A stretch of 37,430 nt of DNA, taken from NCBI GenBank assembly GCA_038232415.1, contig JBBSHY010000007.1:1-37430 (forward strand), written 5' to 3'. The position numbers and the translations under genes are program-made. The notes beneath the pieces are model-generated. The model saw only the letters and a program-made list of their open reading frames with translations. It did no database searches and was not told the origin of the DNA. Position 1 is the stretch's first letter; each line of letters opens with the position of its first letter. Positions 1-7,306 of this stretch are shown here, piece after piece. The DNA is from JBBRXZ01 sp038232415. GTDB taxonomy: Bacteria > Patescibacteriota > Saccharimonadia > Saccharimonadales > UBA4665.

Positions 1-150
1 AGGAGTTATCCTCAAACCGAGCAGCCAGCCGAAGTCTTTACTAGCACAAGTGGTTCACATTTAAATCTAATTACATGTACGGGTAGCTGGGACAGCTCAG
101 AACACCGATTTGCGGAACGATTAGTAGTATTTGCGGATAAAGCTTCCTAA
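1..150 (+). CDS. Sortase, C-terminal fragment (5' end outside window)
   Basis: The first 49 codons in frame 1 are open and end with TAA at 148-150. They encode the last part of a sortase: an LNLITC stretch with the catalytic Cys at codon 26, then a loop with a WD pair and a strand containing HRFAERLVVF, where an Arg is expected in the active site. Sortases join LPXTG-type surface proteins to the envelope or to each other, acting outside the membrane. The TLITC-type motif and the short tail resemble class E/F enzymes, but the class cannot be fixed from this fragment. The catalytic His and the membrane anchor would lie upstream of the window. Confidence 0.8.
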   Translation, partial: RSYPQTEQPAEVFTSTSGSHLNLITCTGSWDSSEHRFAERLVVFADKAS

Positions 151-237
151 GATCCTATATAGAAAGTAGTCTTCAAGAAAAATTTGAGAGCACCTTACCT
201 TAATCAGCATACGACAACTTCCAGCGTACCAGATCCT

Positions 238-276
238 TGCTGATTAGGTTCCAATTCGATTGCACGTACTCAACCA
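238..276. repeat. 39-bp direct repeat, copy 1
   Basis: This stretch matches 4437-4475 at 38 of 39 positions; the only difference is G at 242 against A at 4441. The two copies bracket the kinase, receiver, small membrane protein and lipid-kinase genes. The first nine bases of this copy also form the right arm of a hairpin with 201-209; the second copy lacks that partner. Confidence 0.9.
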
Positions 277-345
277 ATAATACCTGATGATTACTACAAT
301 ATATACTGGCAATTCGCGGCCCCTTAGCATATATTAATAACTATA

Positions 346-381
346 ATATAGGTATTTAGGGGTAGATATAGGTATTTAGGG
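346..381 (+). promoter_or_regulatory. Two tandem 16-bp units at the kinase promoter
   Basis: The unit ATATAGGTATTTAGGG occurs at 346-361 and again at 366-381, a 20-bp period, about two helical turns. The first overlaps the TATAAT at 342-347 and the second ends one base before the ATG at 383. Tandem sites at this place suit an operator. That the kinase's own N-terminal helix-turn-helix binds them is only an inference. Confidence 0.55.
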
Positions 382-382
382 C

Positions 383-2548
383 ATGTTAACCGCAGATAGC
401 GTACTAATTAATTGTCAGCAAGCAGCTCAGACTCTTGGTGTTAGCATTAAAACTATTCGGCAGTGGGCTCAATCGGGCAAGCTACATGGCGTAAAGGTTG
501 GTTCACGAGGTGATTGGCGCTTTACCCACGATGAGTTGAACAAAATGCTGGGGATCAGCAAAGACAGATACGAAACTATTAAGAAATTTCTACTCGAGAA
601 TGCTGACGATATACAAAAGTCAGCGAATCAGAAGCATATTAGTTTTTTAGGTACAGATGACGCTAAGCTAGAAAATCTAAAGAAAAACCGGCAAGATTAT
701 GTCAACATTGTTCAGGAATTTGCCAATAATCTGGAGAATCTTACAAAAGGCAAAAAGATATTTGAAAAAATGGGCGCCAATATCGCCAAGGAATCGGTCG
801 AGCAGGGGCTCACCTTGGAAGAAACGGTTGACGGCACTAGCTTTCTTAAACAAGCTTTTTGGGAACAACTGGAAGAGACTGGATTGCTGTATAAGCTGAC
901 TACGCATGACCTCTACGCATTTAACCAGAGAATCTCTGTTTATACGGATATCGTGACATTAAAAATAATCTTTACCTACCATAATTATCAAAAACAGCAG
1001 ACAGAGCGAGTATCGGTAGCTGAAGCATCGTTAAAGCAATCTAACGAACGATTTCGTATGCTCGCCGATAATATCCAAAATTTGGCTTGGATGGCGGAGC
1101 CTGACGGTTATATTTATTGGTATAACAAGCGCTGGTACGAGTATACCGGTACTACACCGAAAGATATGGAAGGCTGGGGCTGGCAATCAGTACACGATCC
1201 AGACGTGTTACCCCAAGTTATGGAAGGCTGGCAGGCGTCTCTCAAAACTGGCAAACCATTCGATATGTCTTTCCCTATAAAAGGAGCTGACGGTAAATTT
1301 AGGATGTTTTTGACTAGAGTTATGCCCGTTAAGGACCAAACCGGCAAGCTGGTTCACTGGACAGGGACAAATACCGATATTAGCGAACAAAAAGAGGCCG
1401 AAGAACAACTGCTTGAAAGCCAAAACCGCTTGGCGGCTGTCTTTGAATCGGTAGCGGACGGTATTATAGTCTTTGACATGCAGGGCAATATTATTTTAGT
1501 TAATGAATCGCAAGCCAAAATTAATGGCTTTAGCAACGTCGATGAGATGAAGCTGAATATAGACTACTTCGAGAAAACCTATAAGCTATTCTCACCAAAC
1601 GGCAAGCTTTGTCCAGTTGACGATTGGCCCATCTCAAGAGTATATAGAGGCGAAACATTTACCGATTACGAGTTACGAGGGATACGAACCGATATTGATA
1701 GAGAATGGGATTTTAATTTTAGTGGCGCACCAGTACTTGATGAAACCGGCAAACTTACTTTAGCGGTAGTGGTTACGAGAGATCTAACAGCACAAAAAAA
1801 GGCCGAAGCGGAGCAGCTGGAATTTAGCCGGGTCTCGAGGGAGCGCAATGAGTTACTGAAAATTAACAAAGCCAAGGACGAGTTTATCGGTATCGCTTCA
1901 CACCAGCTGCGGACTCCCGCTACTGCCGTGAAACAATATATTGGCATAGCATTATCGGGTCTTGGGGGGGAGCTAAATGAGAGCCAACGTGACTATTTAC
2001 AAACAGCCTATGCTAGTAACGAGCGGCAACTCAAGCTTATAAATGATTTATTAAAAACGGCACAAATTGATGCAGAAACGTTTACCTTGAGCCGAAGACC
2101 CCATAGCCTAAGCGGCTTACTGCAATCTGTTGCCGACGAATTGCAGACCACGTTAGATATGAAGAAACAACGGCTTGTAATGCCTGAGTTGAGCCAAGAC
2201 ATCCTGGTACGGGTAGATGAAACGGAACTCAAGCTTGTCTTCTTGAACCTGATTGAAAATGCTAGCAAGTATAGCCACGAGAAAACCGACATTCAAGTTG
2301 CTGTCCGTTGCACGGCTAAGACGGTACGAATAAGTATTACGGATAAAGGTGTTGGAATTCGTAATGAGGACCAGGCAAAAATATTTGATAAATTTACTCG
2401 CAGTGATAATGAACTTTCGGATACTATTACGGGTACCGGACTGGGGCTTTATTGGGTCAAGCAAATTATCGAAATGCATGGAGGTGGAATTACCGTTTCG
2501 TCCAAGCTTAATGAGGGGTCTACCTTTACGGTTAGGTTGCCCTTATGA
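383..2548 (+). CDS. Sensor histidine kinase with N-terminal MerR/excisionase-type DNA-binding domain and two PAS domains
   Basis: Residues 1-55 form a helix-turn-helix of the MerR/excisionase type (AAQTLGVSIKTIRQW, then WRFTHDELNKML). Residues 56-220 are helical and unassigned. PAS domains follow at about 222-345 and 347-480, then a HisKA domain with the phospho-acceptor in HQLRTP (His507). The ATPase domain has an N box (NLIENASKYS), DKGVGI and GTGLGLYWVKQ. No membrane segment is seen, so the protein should be cytoplasmic and sense through its PAS domains. The next gene, a lone receiver, overlaps by 4 bases (ATGA) and is the likely phosphate acceptor. The DNA-binding domain on a kinase is unusual. 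No good ribosome site precedes the ATG. Confidence 0.9.
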   Translation: MLTADSVLINCQQAAQTLGVSIKTIRQWAQSGKLHGVKVGSRGDWRFTHDELNKMLGISKDRYETIKKFLLENADDIQKSANQKHISFLGTDDAKLENLKKNRQDYVNIVQEFANNLENLTKGKKIFEKMGANIAKESVEQGLTLEETVDGTSFLKQAFWEQLEETGLLYKLTTHDLYAFNQRISVYTDIVTLKIIFTYHNYQKQQTERVSVAEASLKQSNERFRMLADNIQNLAWMAEPDGYIYWYNKRWYEYTGTTPKDMEGWGWQSVHDPDVLPQVMEGWQASLKTGKPFDMSFPIKGADGKFRMFLTRVMPVKDQTGKLVHWTGTNTDISEQKEAEEQLLESQNRLAAVFESVADGIIVFDMQGNIILVNESQAKINGFSNVDEMKLNIDYFEKTYKLFSPNGKLCPVDDWPISRVYRGETFTDYELRGIRTDIDREWDFNFSGAPVLDETGKLTLAVVVTRDLTAQKKAEAEQLEFSRVSRERNELLKINKAKDEFIGIASHQLRTPATAVKQYIGIALSGLGGELNESQRDYLQTAYASNERQLKLINDLLKTAQIDAETFTLSRRPHSLSGLLQSVADELQTTLDMKKQRLVMPELSQDILVRVDETELKLVFLNLIENASKYSHEKTDIQVAVRCTAKTVRISITDKGVGIRNEDQAKIFDKFTRSDNELSDTITGTGLGLYWVKQIIEMHGGGITVSSKLNEGSTFTVRLPL

Positions 2549-2934
2549 GTCGTTCAACCTCAGTCCTAATTGTTGAAGATGAAAAGGTGCTGCGAGACGT
2601 TTATGAATTAATTCTTACCTCTAGTGGCTATAGTGTCTATACGGCTCAGAATGGGGCTGAAGGCCTGGAGCAGTTAAAGAAACACAAGCCTGACATTTTG
2701 CTTTTAGATATTTTCATGCCAATTATGGACGGCCGGGAAGTACTTAATAATTTGGATAAAATCGAATATCCTAATCTTAAAATAGCTGTCTGTAGCAATT
2801 TGTCTGATAGTAAGGTCATTGAAGAAGTACTTCATAATGGTGCTGATAAGTTCGTCCTTAAGTCAAGCCTCGGCCCTGAGGAACTTAAGAGTTTGGTATA
2901 TGAGTTATTGCCTCAAAATAGCGAGGCTGTTTAA
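2545..2934 (+). CDS. Single-domain response regulator (receiver only)
   Basis: The 129-residue protein is one CheY-like receiver: acidic pair E11/D12, phospho-acceptor Asp55 in LLLDIFMP, Ser84 at the switch Thr/Ser position and Lys106 in FVLKSS. It has no output domain. Since the kinase encoded just upstream carries a DNA-binding domain, the output may lie in the kinase or in an unlinked protein. The 4-base overlap with the kinase gene suggests translational coupling and a 1:1 pair. Confidence 0.93.
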   Translation: MSRSTSVLIVEDEKVLRDVYELILTSSGYSVYTAQNGAEGLEQLKKHKPDILLLDIFMPIMDGREVLNNLDKIEYPNLKIAVCSNLSDSKVIEEVLHNGADKFVLKSSLGPEELKSLVYELLPQNSEAV

Positions 2935-3177
2935 TTTACAGATTCACAATCCTGTAATAAATCCAGAGTCTCAACTAGCGGTACAGGAATCGTGAAATAA
3001 AATATGATAATACGCATGGTTCGAGTCTGCCCCCGCAACCCTTTCTATGTAACATGAAAAATATTAAAAGGCCGCGAGGCCTTTTTTAAGCGGTAATAAC
3101 TTATCATAAGGTGTAATAATGTTTACTACACTAATGCAACGCTTACTTACTGTAGACTGATAAGTATTACTAAAAGT
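2935..3177. other. Intergenic region with hairpin, tRNA-like fragment and terminator
   Basis: An interrupted inverted repeat lies at 2943-2996 (TTCAC..CCTGTA pairing with TACAGG..GTGAA). A fragment at 3018-3045 contains GGTTCGAGTC, the consensus T-loop sequence, but its T-stem does not pair. A terminator follows at 3066-3087. No gene is visible. Confidence 0.5.
3066..3087 (+). terminator. Rho-independent terminator after the kinase-receiver operon
   Basis: AAAAGGCC (3066-3073), a GCGA tetraloop and GGCCTTTT (3078-3085) form an 8-bp hairpin that runs into Ts. It lies 130 bases after the receiver gene and ends that operon before the small membrane gene. Confidence 0.85.
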
Positions 3178-3456
3178 TTGGAGACTAAAATTTTACTCAC
3201 TATAGCCGGTATACTGGTTCTTTTATGGATTATAGGCTTGCTAGTTCACATCGGTGGCGCGCTGATACATATGGTTTTGGCTATAGCAGTAATCGTTTCT
3301 ATCGTACATTTCCTGCAAAAACGCAAACATGCCAAGCCGCATATGAAAATACAAAAAGATCAAGCTGGCCGGGTTTATATAAAAGTCTTTTGGTTAGCGA
3401 GTATTATCATTAGTTTACTACTAACGCTGATATTAAATCTTATCTTTAATCATTAG
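3178..3456 (+). CDS. Small membrane protein, DUF5670/Lmo0937-like N-terminus with an added helix
   Basis: The 92-residue product has a first part (LLTIAGILVLLWIIGLLVHI and on to VHFLQKRK) that reads like the roughly 50-residue Lmo0937/DUF5670 family: two short helices around a Gly-Gly pair and a basic end. It continues with a polar stretch and a third membrane helix near residues 70-90. TTG at 3178 is chosen because it is the only start that keeps the whole first helix; a TATTAC box lies at 3165-3170, seven bases upstream, which suits a leaderless transcript. An ATG near 3270 would remove the family-like part. The function is unknown. Confidence 0.65.
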   Translation: METKILLTIAGILVLLWIIGLLVHIGGALIHMVLAIAVIVSIVHFLQKRKHAKPHMKIQKDQAGRVYIKVFWLASIIISLLLTLILNLIFNH

Positions 3457-3466
3457 GCATACGCCA

Positions 3467-4384
3467 ATGAAAGCTTCAGTGAACGCTCGTAATCATATAA
3501 ATGCTTTCAGTAGTATCTCGATTATTTTCAACCCTAACAGTACCGGGGATGGGAATACGATGGCTAAGGATTTAAAGATAGACCTCCGCAAGCGTCTTCC
3601 AGGGCAGAATGTAAGGCTTGTTCCAACACGACACGCAGGGCATGCGAAAGAGCTATCATATAAGTTGAGTAAGGCAAGCCAGCGGCCTCTAATAATTTCT
3701 GCCAGCGGAGATGGCGGCTATCATGAGGTAGTGAACGGTATAGTCCAAGCAAATAAGGAAGGGTCACATGGGGTTGCTGGCCTGCTTCCAGCAGGAAATG
3801 CAAATGACCATTTCCATGATGTACACAACATTGATATTGGTGAAGCGATAAGTAAAAACAAAACTAAGAAGATTGATTTACTTGAATTAGACACAATGGT
3901 AGGGGGTGAGCAATTCAAACGCTATGCTCATTCCTACATTGGTTTCGGTCTTACGCCTAAAGTAGGGCGGGAACTGAATAAGGTTGAGCTTAATCGGTTC
4001 AACGAACTTATAATTGCGGCAAAGGCATTGTTTGTACTGAAGCCGGTAAAAATTATGGTCAATGGCAAGCGACGAAGCTACCATAGCTTAGTATTTAGCA
4101 ATGTAAGCATCATGTCTAAGGTATTAAATTTATCGCCTACGGCCTCGAATACTGATGGTTTATTTGAACTCACAATTTTCAAACGAAGTCATAAAATAAA
4201 GCTTTTACTAACATTGCTGCGAGCTTCAACAACCGGATTAGTGGATGCTCAATCACTAAGAGAATTTCATTTTCGGAGCAAGAAACAGATTTCAGTACAG
4301 TTAGATGGTGAGATATTTACGATTGATGCGGATTCGAGGGTAAATATCAAAACAAGTCCTAGAATCCTAGAATGTATTGTTTAG
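3467..4384 (+). CDS. Diacylglycerol/lipid kinase-like protein (YegS/BmrU type)
   Basis: At 305 residues it has the normal length of the bacterial DagK_cat family, which phosphorylates diacylglycerol or related lipids with ATP. Visible are IIFNPNSTGDG near the N-terminus (phosphate-binding loop), SGDGGYHEVVNGI near residue 85 (nucleotide motif, normally GGDGT) and GLLPAGNANDHFHD (normally PxGTxND). The first Gly and the Thr of GGDGT are replaced, so activity or substrate may differ. It starts 10 bases after the small membrane gene and may be co-transcribed with it. The second copy of the 39-bp repeat follows 52 bases after its stop. Confidence 0.8.
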   Translation: MKASVNARNHINAFSSISIIFNPNSTGDGNTMAKDLKIDLRKRLPGQNVRLVPTRHAGHAKELSYKLSKASQRPLIISASGDGGYHEVVNGIVQANKEGSHGVAGLLPAGNANDHFHDVHNIDIGEAISKNKTKKIDLLELDTMVGGEQFKRYAHSYIGFGLTPKVGRELNKVELNRFNELIIAAKALFVLKPVKIMVNGKRRSYHSLVFSNVSIMSKVLNLSPTASNTDGLFELTIFKRSHKIKLLLTLLRASTTGLVDAQSLREFHFRSKKQISVQLDGEIFTIDADSRVNIKTSPRILECIV

Positions 4385-4436
4385 CTAAACTGTAATTACG
4401 ACGACTTGAGAACTTGTCTCCATCTTAGTAATTCCA

Positions 4437-4475
4437 TGCTAATTAGGTTCCAATTCGATTGCACGTACTCAACCA
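4437..4475. repeat. 39-bp direct repeat, copy 2
   Basis: This is the partner of 238-276, with 38 of 39 bases identical and in the same orientation. It sits in the 195-bp gap between the lipid-kinase-like gene and the cyclase-family gene; apart from the cyclase promoter, nothing else is seen in that gap. Confidence 0.9.
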
Positions 4476-4579
4476 TTTCGAAATCACAGATTGAGATTGG
4501 TGGACATGTCATACTCTTTTTACTTACCGACTCTCTAATTTAGGCTCCAGTCTTGCAAGGTCTTTGCTATTATTAATTT

Positions 4580-5194
4580 ATGCAAATAGTCGACTTATCA
4601 GTTGTACTAAACGAGCAGACACCTGTTTACCCGGGGGACCCGGAGACTAAATTAGAGACCATAACAACTATTGAAAATGATGGCCACGTCGATCATTACC
4701 TTTCGACCGTGACACATACCGGCACGCATATAGATGCGCCGATGCATATGCTGGCCGACGGTAAAGGTCTCGGGCAGTTTCCGATTGATCATTTTGTGGG
4801 GCGGGGAAGGTACATAAAGGTTAAAGATAACAATTTTGATCTGGAAACGGTGAAAGGGGCTGGCATTCAGGCCGGCGATGTTGTGCTGTTTCACACCGGG
4901 ATGAGCGACTATTATTACGAACCGGTTTATTTTAATAAGATCCCGGCCATGCCGGAGGAAGTAGCCCAATACTTAGTAGATAGTAAGGTCAAAATGATTG
5001 GCTTGGATACAGGCAGTGCCGATAATAAAAAGGCCCATCCTGTACATAAAATTTTATTAGGCGGAGATGTCTTAATTATTGAAAACATGACTAATCTTTC
5101 CCGGCTGGCTGGTAAAGAATTTACAGTGTACGCGTTGCCGTTAAAACTTGAAGTAGACGGCGCCCCAACCCGTGTCATCGCTGAAGTCAAGTAA
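4580..5194 (+). CDS. Cyclase-family metal-dependent hydrolase (KynB-like)
   Basis: The 204-residue protein belongs to the cyclase family that includes arylformamidase KynB, hydrolases of amide or ester bonds that use divalent metals. HTGTHIDAPMHM near residue 47 is the family signature HxGTHxDxPxH that binds the metals; SVVLNEQTPVYPGDP at the start and the GLDTGSAD stretch also fit. No other tryptophan-catabolism gene is in the window, so the substrate cannot be named. A TATTAT box at 4568-4573 lies six bases before the ATG, which suggests a leaderless transcript. Confidence 0.85.
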   Translation: MQIVDLSVVLNEQTPVYPGDPETKLETITTIENDGHVDHYLSTVTHTGTHIDAPMHMLADGKGLGQFPIDHFVGRGRYIKVKDNNFDLETVKGAGIQAGDVVLFHTGMSDYYYEPVYFNKIPAMPEEVAQYLVDSKVKMIGLDTGSADNKKAHPVHKILLGGDVLIIENMTNLSRLAGKEFTVYALPLKLEVDGAPTRVIAEVK

Positions 5195-5228
5195 CTGGAA
5201 TAGATCCGACAGAGCTCCATATTAAAAG

Positions 5229-5293
5229 TGATGTGATAACAATCACTGAACTGCCTGCACAAGAGTCATAAAGTAAGTATTGTTAGGAGTACT
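5229..5293 (+). promoter_or_regulatory. Conserved promoter block with CRP/FNR-like palindrome, copy A
   Basis: This 65-bp block aligns without gaps to 31761-31825 (47 of 65 positions identical), and both lie about 75-85 bases before paralogous small genes. It contains TGTGA-TAACAA-TCACT at 5232-5247, a perfect GTGA-N6-TCAC core as used by CRP/FNR regulators, and the element TCATAAAGTA at 5266-5275. The spacing between the two elements is 34 bases in both copies. Regulation by a CRP/FNR-type protein is inferred. Confidence 0.65.
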
Positions 5294-5367
5294 TATGAGG
5301 ATCTGGCCTTAAGGAACTTGAATTAAGGTTGAGTCTTTTGTGGGTGGATTTTAATAAGGGGGTTACA

Positions 5368-5604
5368 ATGGCTTTAAGAAATGTAAGGGCTAAGATTGGA
5401 CGCCACAACAAAAAATCTCTAAATATTTTCTCGTATTCCTTATCACCCGAAAATGAACTAACCGACAGCTATAAAAAATACTTAACTCACGACTTTCAGC
5501 CAGATGATCCTTTTAGCAATCCCCGAAACCTATTTGACGATTCAAATATCAAGGATAGAGAATGGTTTAAGATTACCAAGGAGTACTTAAGCAGAAACAG
5601 ATAG
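5368..5604 (+). CDS. Small protein of unrecognised family, paralog A (78 aa)
   Basis: I do not recognise the family. The start at 5368 is chosen over an upstream TTG because AAGGGGG (5356-5362) lies five bases before it and because MALRN aligns with the MRLRN of the paralog at 31889. Shared features are AKIG near the start, NKSL/KKSL, an F-x-Y pair, YKxYL, and the strongly conserved NLFDDSNxKDRxW near residues 57-69. It is charged and soluble-looking, with no signal peptide or membrane helix. The two copies are 26.5 kb apart and share a promoter block, so they are probably co-regulated. Confidence 0.75.
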   Translation: MALRNVRAKIGRHNKKSLNIFSYSLSPENELTDSYKKYLTHDFQPDDPFSNPRNLFDDSNIKDREWFKITKEYLSRNR

Positions 5605-5659
5605 GTCTATTATCAAGTATCAAGGTTTGTAGGCCAAATTGCTTTACAATAGGCTATGA

Positions 5660-6004
5660 ATGGCCGCGAATCAACTCACCACTACCAGTTCCAAAGACCA
5701 GGCGACTACACAAAATCCGCAGCTGGCCGGGCAGCCGTCCACTAACGGCGCGCAGTCCAGTAGCGTGCAGCCGGGGACAGCCGCCGCTCTGTTAAATAAT
5801 CAGGGCGGTGTGCCATTGCAGGAAAAAGTACTGCCAAGTGTCAATCTGACAGCTACTACTTCTTCAGTTGTGACGCGGCCGGAACCCAATACTGTTGCTA
5901 AACATCATGTTAACTTGTCGCTTTTTATCTTGCCTGCGCTGCTAGTTACAGCCGCCTTAGTATTATTCTGGGTCGCCGGCCGTTCACCAAAAAATACGAT
6001 ATGA
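5660..6004 (+). CDS. Tail-anchored Ser/Thr-rich small membrane protein
   Basis: The 114-residue product has a low-complexity first 80 residues rich in Ser, Thr, Gln, Asn and Pro, followed by one hydrophobic segment (LSLFILPALLVTAALVLFWV, about 86-105) and a short polar tail. There is no N-terminal signal, so the topology is not obvious. TACAAT at 5645-5650 lies nine bases before the ATG, pointing to a leaderless transcript. No family is recognised. It ends 30 bases from the convergent ferric-reductase-like gene. Confidence 0.65.
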   Translation: MAANQLTTTSSKDQATTQNPQLAGQPSTNGAQSSSVQPGTAAALLNNQGGVPLQEKVLPSVNLTATTSSVVTRPEPNTVAKHHVNLSLFILPALLVTAALVLFWVAGRSPKNTI

Positions 6005-6033
6005 TTTTCCTAAGCGGCCTGTACCCCGTCCAA

Positions 6034-6705
6034 TTAACTATCGGCGAGATAATGCCGGACACGCTTAATATATTTGCGAATTAGTACAGCTATAAGTGTC
6101 ACAGTATAGAATAACCAGATGTAGCGAAACCAGCCTTGCTGCAGCTGGCTGCCTAAGCGTAATCCATGATAGAGGATAGCTAACATGGCGGGATCGCTGG
6201 CGTCCTGCACATAATGCCACCAGGTACGATTACCGAACTTCCTATGAAACTCAAAAGCCAGGAATACTCCCAGACTAGCAGTGCCAAGTATAGTCACCCA
6301 GCCAAGGCCTGGCGCTACATAGGATTCGTAGCTACCGGGCGGCAGCCCAAAGCCATCGCGGAACCGCTGGTATATTAGCAAACCCGGGTGTAAACAAATC
6401 AGGATCAACACCGCATAACCGGTCAGCCGAAAGTAACGTGAAAATAACTTTTTGTTTATGCCCGCTATGTCGCGAAACGCAGCCGAAATATAGTGGGACC
6501 ACATTATGCTAAAGGCTAACAATCCTAGTAATGGGAATACCTGGTAGATCCTAAAGGGCAGAATATGCCAGCTATAGTTCATTCCCCACGCTACAACTGC
6601 CGCTAAACACACGGCCAAACTTAGGCTCCAGGCTGCAATTATAGGTAATTTGCCAGGATTATGCTGATGAGAATTTTGGCTGGTAACAGGGATTTTTGAC
6701 ATCAT
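6034..6705 (-). CDS. Ferric-reductase-like transmembrane protein
   Basis: The protein of about 223 residues has roughly six membrane helices. His residues sit inside or near the helices (SHYISAAFRD, CLHPGLLIYQR, FEFHRKF, LYHGLRLG), the pattern of heme-binding ferric-reductase-like or cytochrome-b-like domains that carry electrons across the membrane. There is no NADPH/FAD domain, so a partner reductase would be needed. The start at 6705 is preferred because GAGG lies six bases upstream; an in-frame ATG at 6717 is also possible. It is divergent from the MarR gene with only a short gap. The heme assignment is inferred from the His pattern. Confidence 0.65.
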   Translation of the reverse strand: MMSKIPVTSQNSHQHNPGKLPIIAAWSLSLAVCLAAVVAWGMNYSWHILPFRIYQVFPLLGLLAFSIMWSHYISAAFRDIAGINKKLFSRYFRLTGYAVLILICLHPGLLIYQRFRDGFGLPPGSYESYVAPGLGWVTILGTASLGVFLAFEFHRKFGNRTWWHYVQDASDPAMLAILYHGLRLGSQLQQGWFRYIWLFYTVTLIAVLIRKYIKRVRHYLADS

Positions 6706-6717
6706 TCGGAGCCTCAT

Positions 6718-6751
6718 GTATAATAGTTAAGCGACTTAATTATAATAACAT
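6718..6751. promoter_or_regulatory. Compact divergent promoter between the reductase-like and MarR genes
   Basis: Forward TATAAT at 6741-6746 lies five bases before the MarR start. On the other strand TATTAT covers 6727-6722, just before the reductase-like gene. The two promoters share the same few dozen bases, so a MarR protein bound here could control both genes. Confidence 0.65.
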
Positions 6752-7189
6752 ATGAATCTACCCACATATATAACCGGCACAACTCAGACGAAGGCTTACC
6801 GCGTACTCCGGGAGCACGTTTACGGCGTACTTACCCAGTATGATCTGACACCCAGCTACTGGTCAATGCTGGGAATTATCGCCAAGGCCCGCAACGGTAT
6901 CCGCCAAGTGGAAATCGCGCACACCATGCATGTCAAGGCACCCCTGGTTACCATTATGGCCCATAAACTTCAGGAACGCGGACTTATACATCGGGTGCAG
7001 AATCAGTTTGACGCCCGGGCCAAATTATTGGCATTAACTCCAAGCGGCAAGAAGTTTGTAAAAACCGTGGAGACAGCTTTGCAGGGCCAGCTTGAGCAGT
7101 TGTTATCGGGATTAACTGAAACAGACCTTGTGGCGTATCATAAAGTTCTGACAACAATTATCGCTAACGACAGTGCTATCCGGAAGTAA
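6752..7189 (+). CDS. MarR-family transcriptional regulator
   Basis: The 145-residue protein has the length and layout of MarR winged-helix repressors: an N-terminal dimer helix, the recognition region VEIAHTMHVKAPLVTIMAHKLQ, the wing VQNQFDARAKLLALTPSGKKF, and a C-terminal dimer helix. MarR proteins usually repress their own gene and a divergent neighbour until a ligand or oxidant releases them. Here the divergent neighbour is the ferric-reductase-like gene. The TATAAT box five bases from the ATG implies a leaderless transcript. Confidence 0.9.
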   Translation: MNLPTYITGTTQTKAYRVLREHVYGVLTQYDLTPSYWSMLGIIAKARNGIRQVEIAHTMHVKAPLVTIMAHKLQERGLIHRVQNQFDARAKLLALTPSGKKFVKTVETALQGQLEQLLSGLTETDLVAYHKVLTTIIANDSAIRK

Positions 7190-7221
7190 AGGGTAAATTT
7201 ATCAAAACTGTGGAAAAATAC

Positions 7222-7250
7222 TTGTTTAATAAATAGTTAAATTATATAAT
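7222..7250 (+). promoter_or_regulatory. Sigma-70-type promoter for the helical protein-cupredoxin operon
   Basis: TTGTTT (7222-7227), 17 bases, TATAAT (7245-7250). The start codon at 7307 is about 50 bases further on and has the strong ribosome site AGGGAGG, so this transcript is leadered, unlike many of its neighbours. Confidence 0.85.
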
Positions 7251-7306
7251 GAAAATATATTAATTAGCTTGGCTGATGAGCCGCTTATAAAGGGAGGAAT
7301 AAATTT

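Larger units (their letters stand above)
151..382. other. Intergenic region with hairpin, repeat copy and kinase promoter
   Basis: No open frame of note is visible here. It holds an inverted repeat (TAATCAGCA at 201-209 against TGCTGATTA at 238-246), the first copy of a 39-bp direct repeat (238-276), a TATAAT box at 342-347, and two tandem 16-bp units at 346-381 just before the kinase start. Confidence 0.6.

Noticed and set aside
238..276. 39-bp repeat as a tRNA 3' end (it contains TTCGATT and ends in CCA)
   Set aside because: Neither the T-stem nor an acceptor strand can be formed around the T-loop-like bases, and the spacing from TTCGATT to CCA is one base short.
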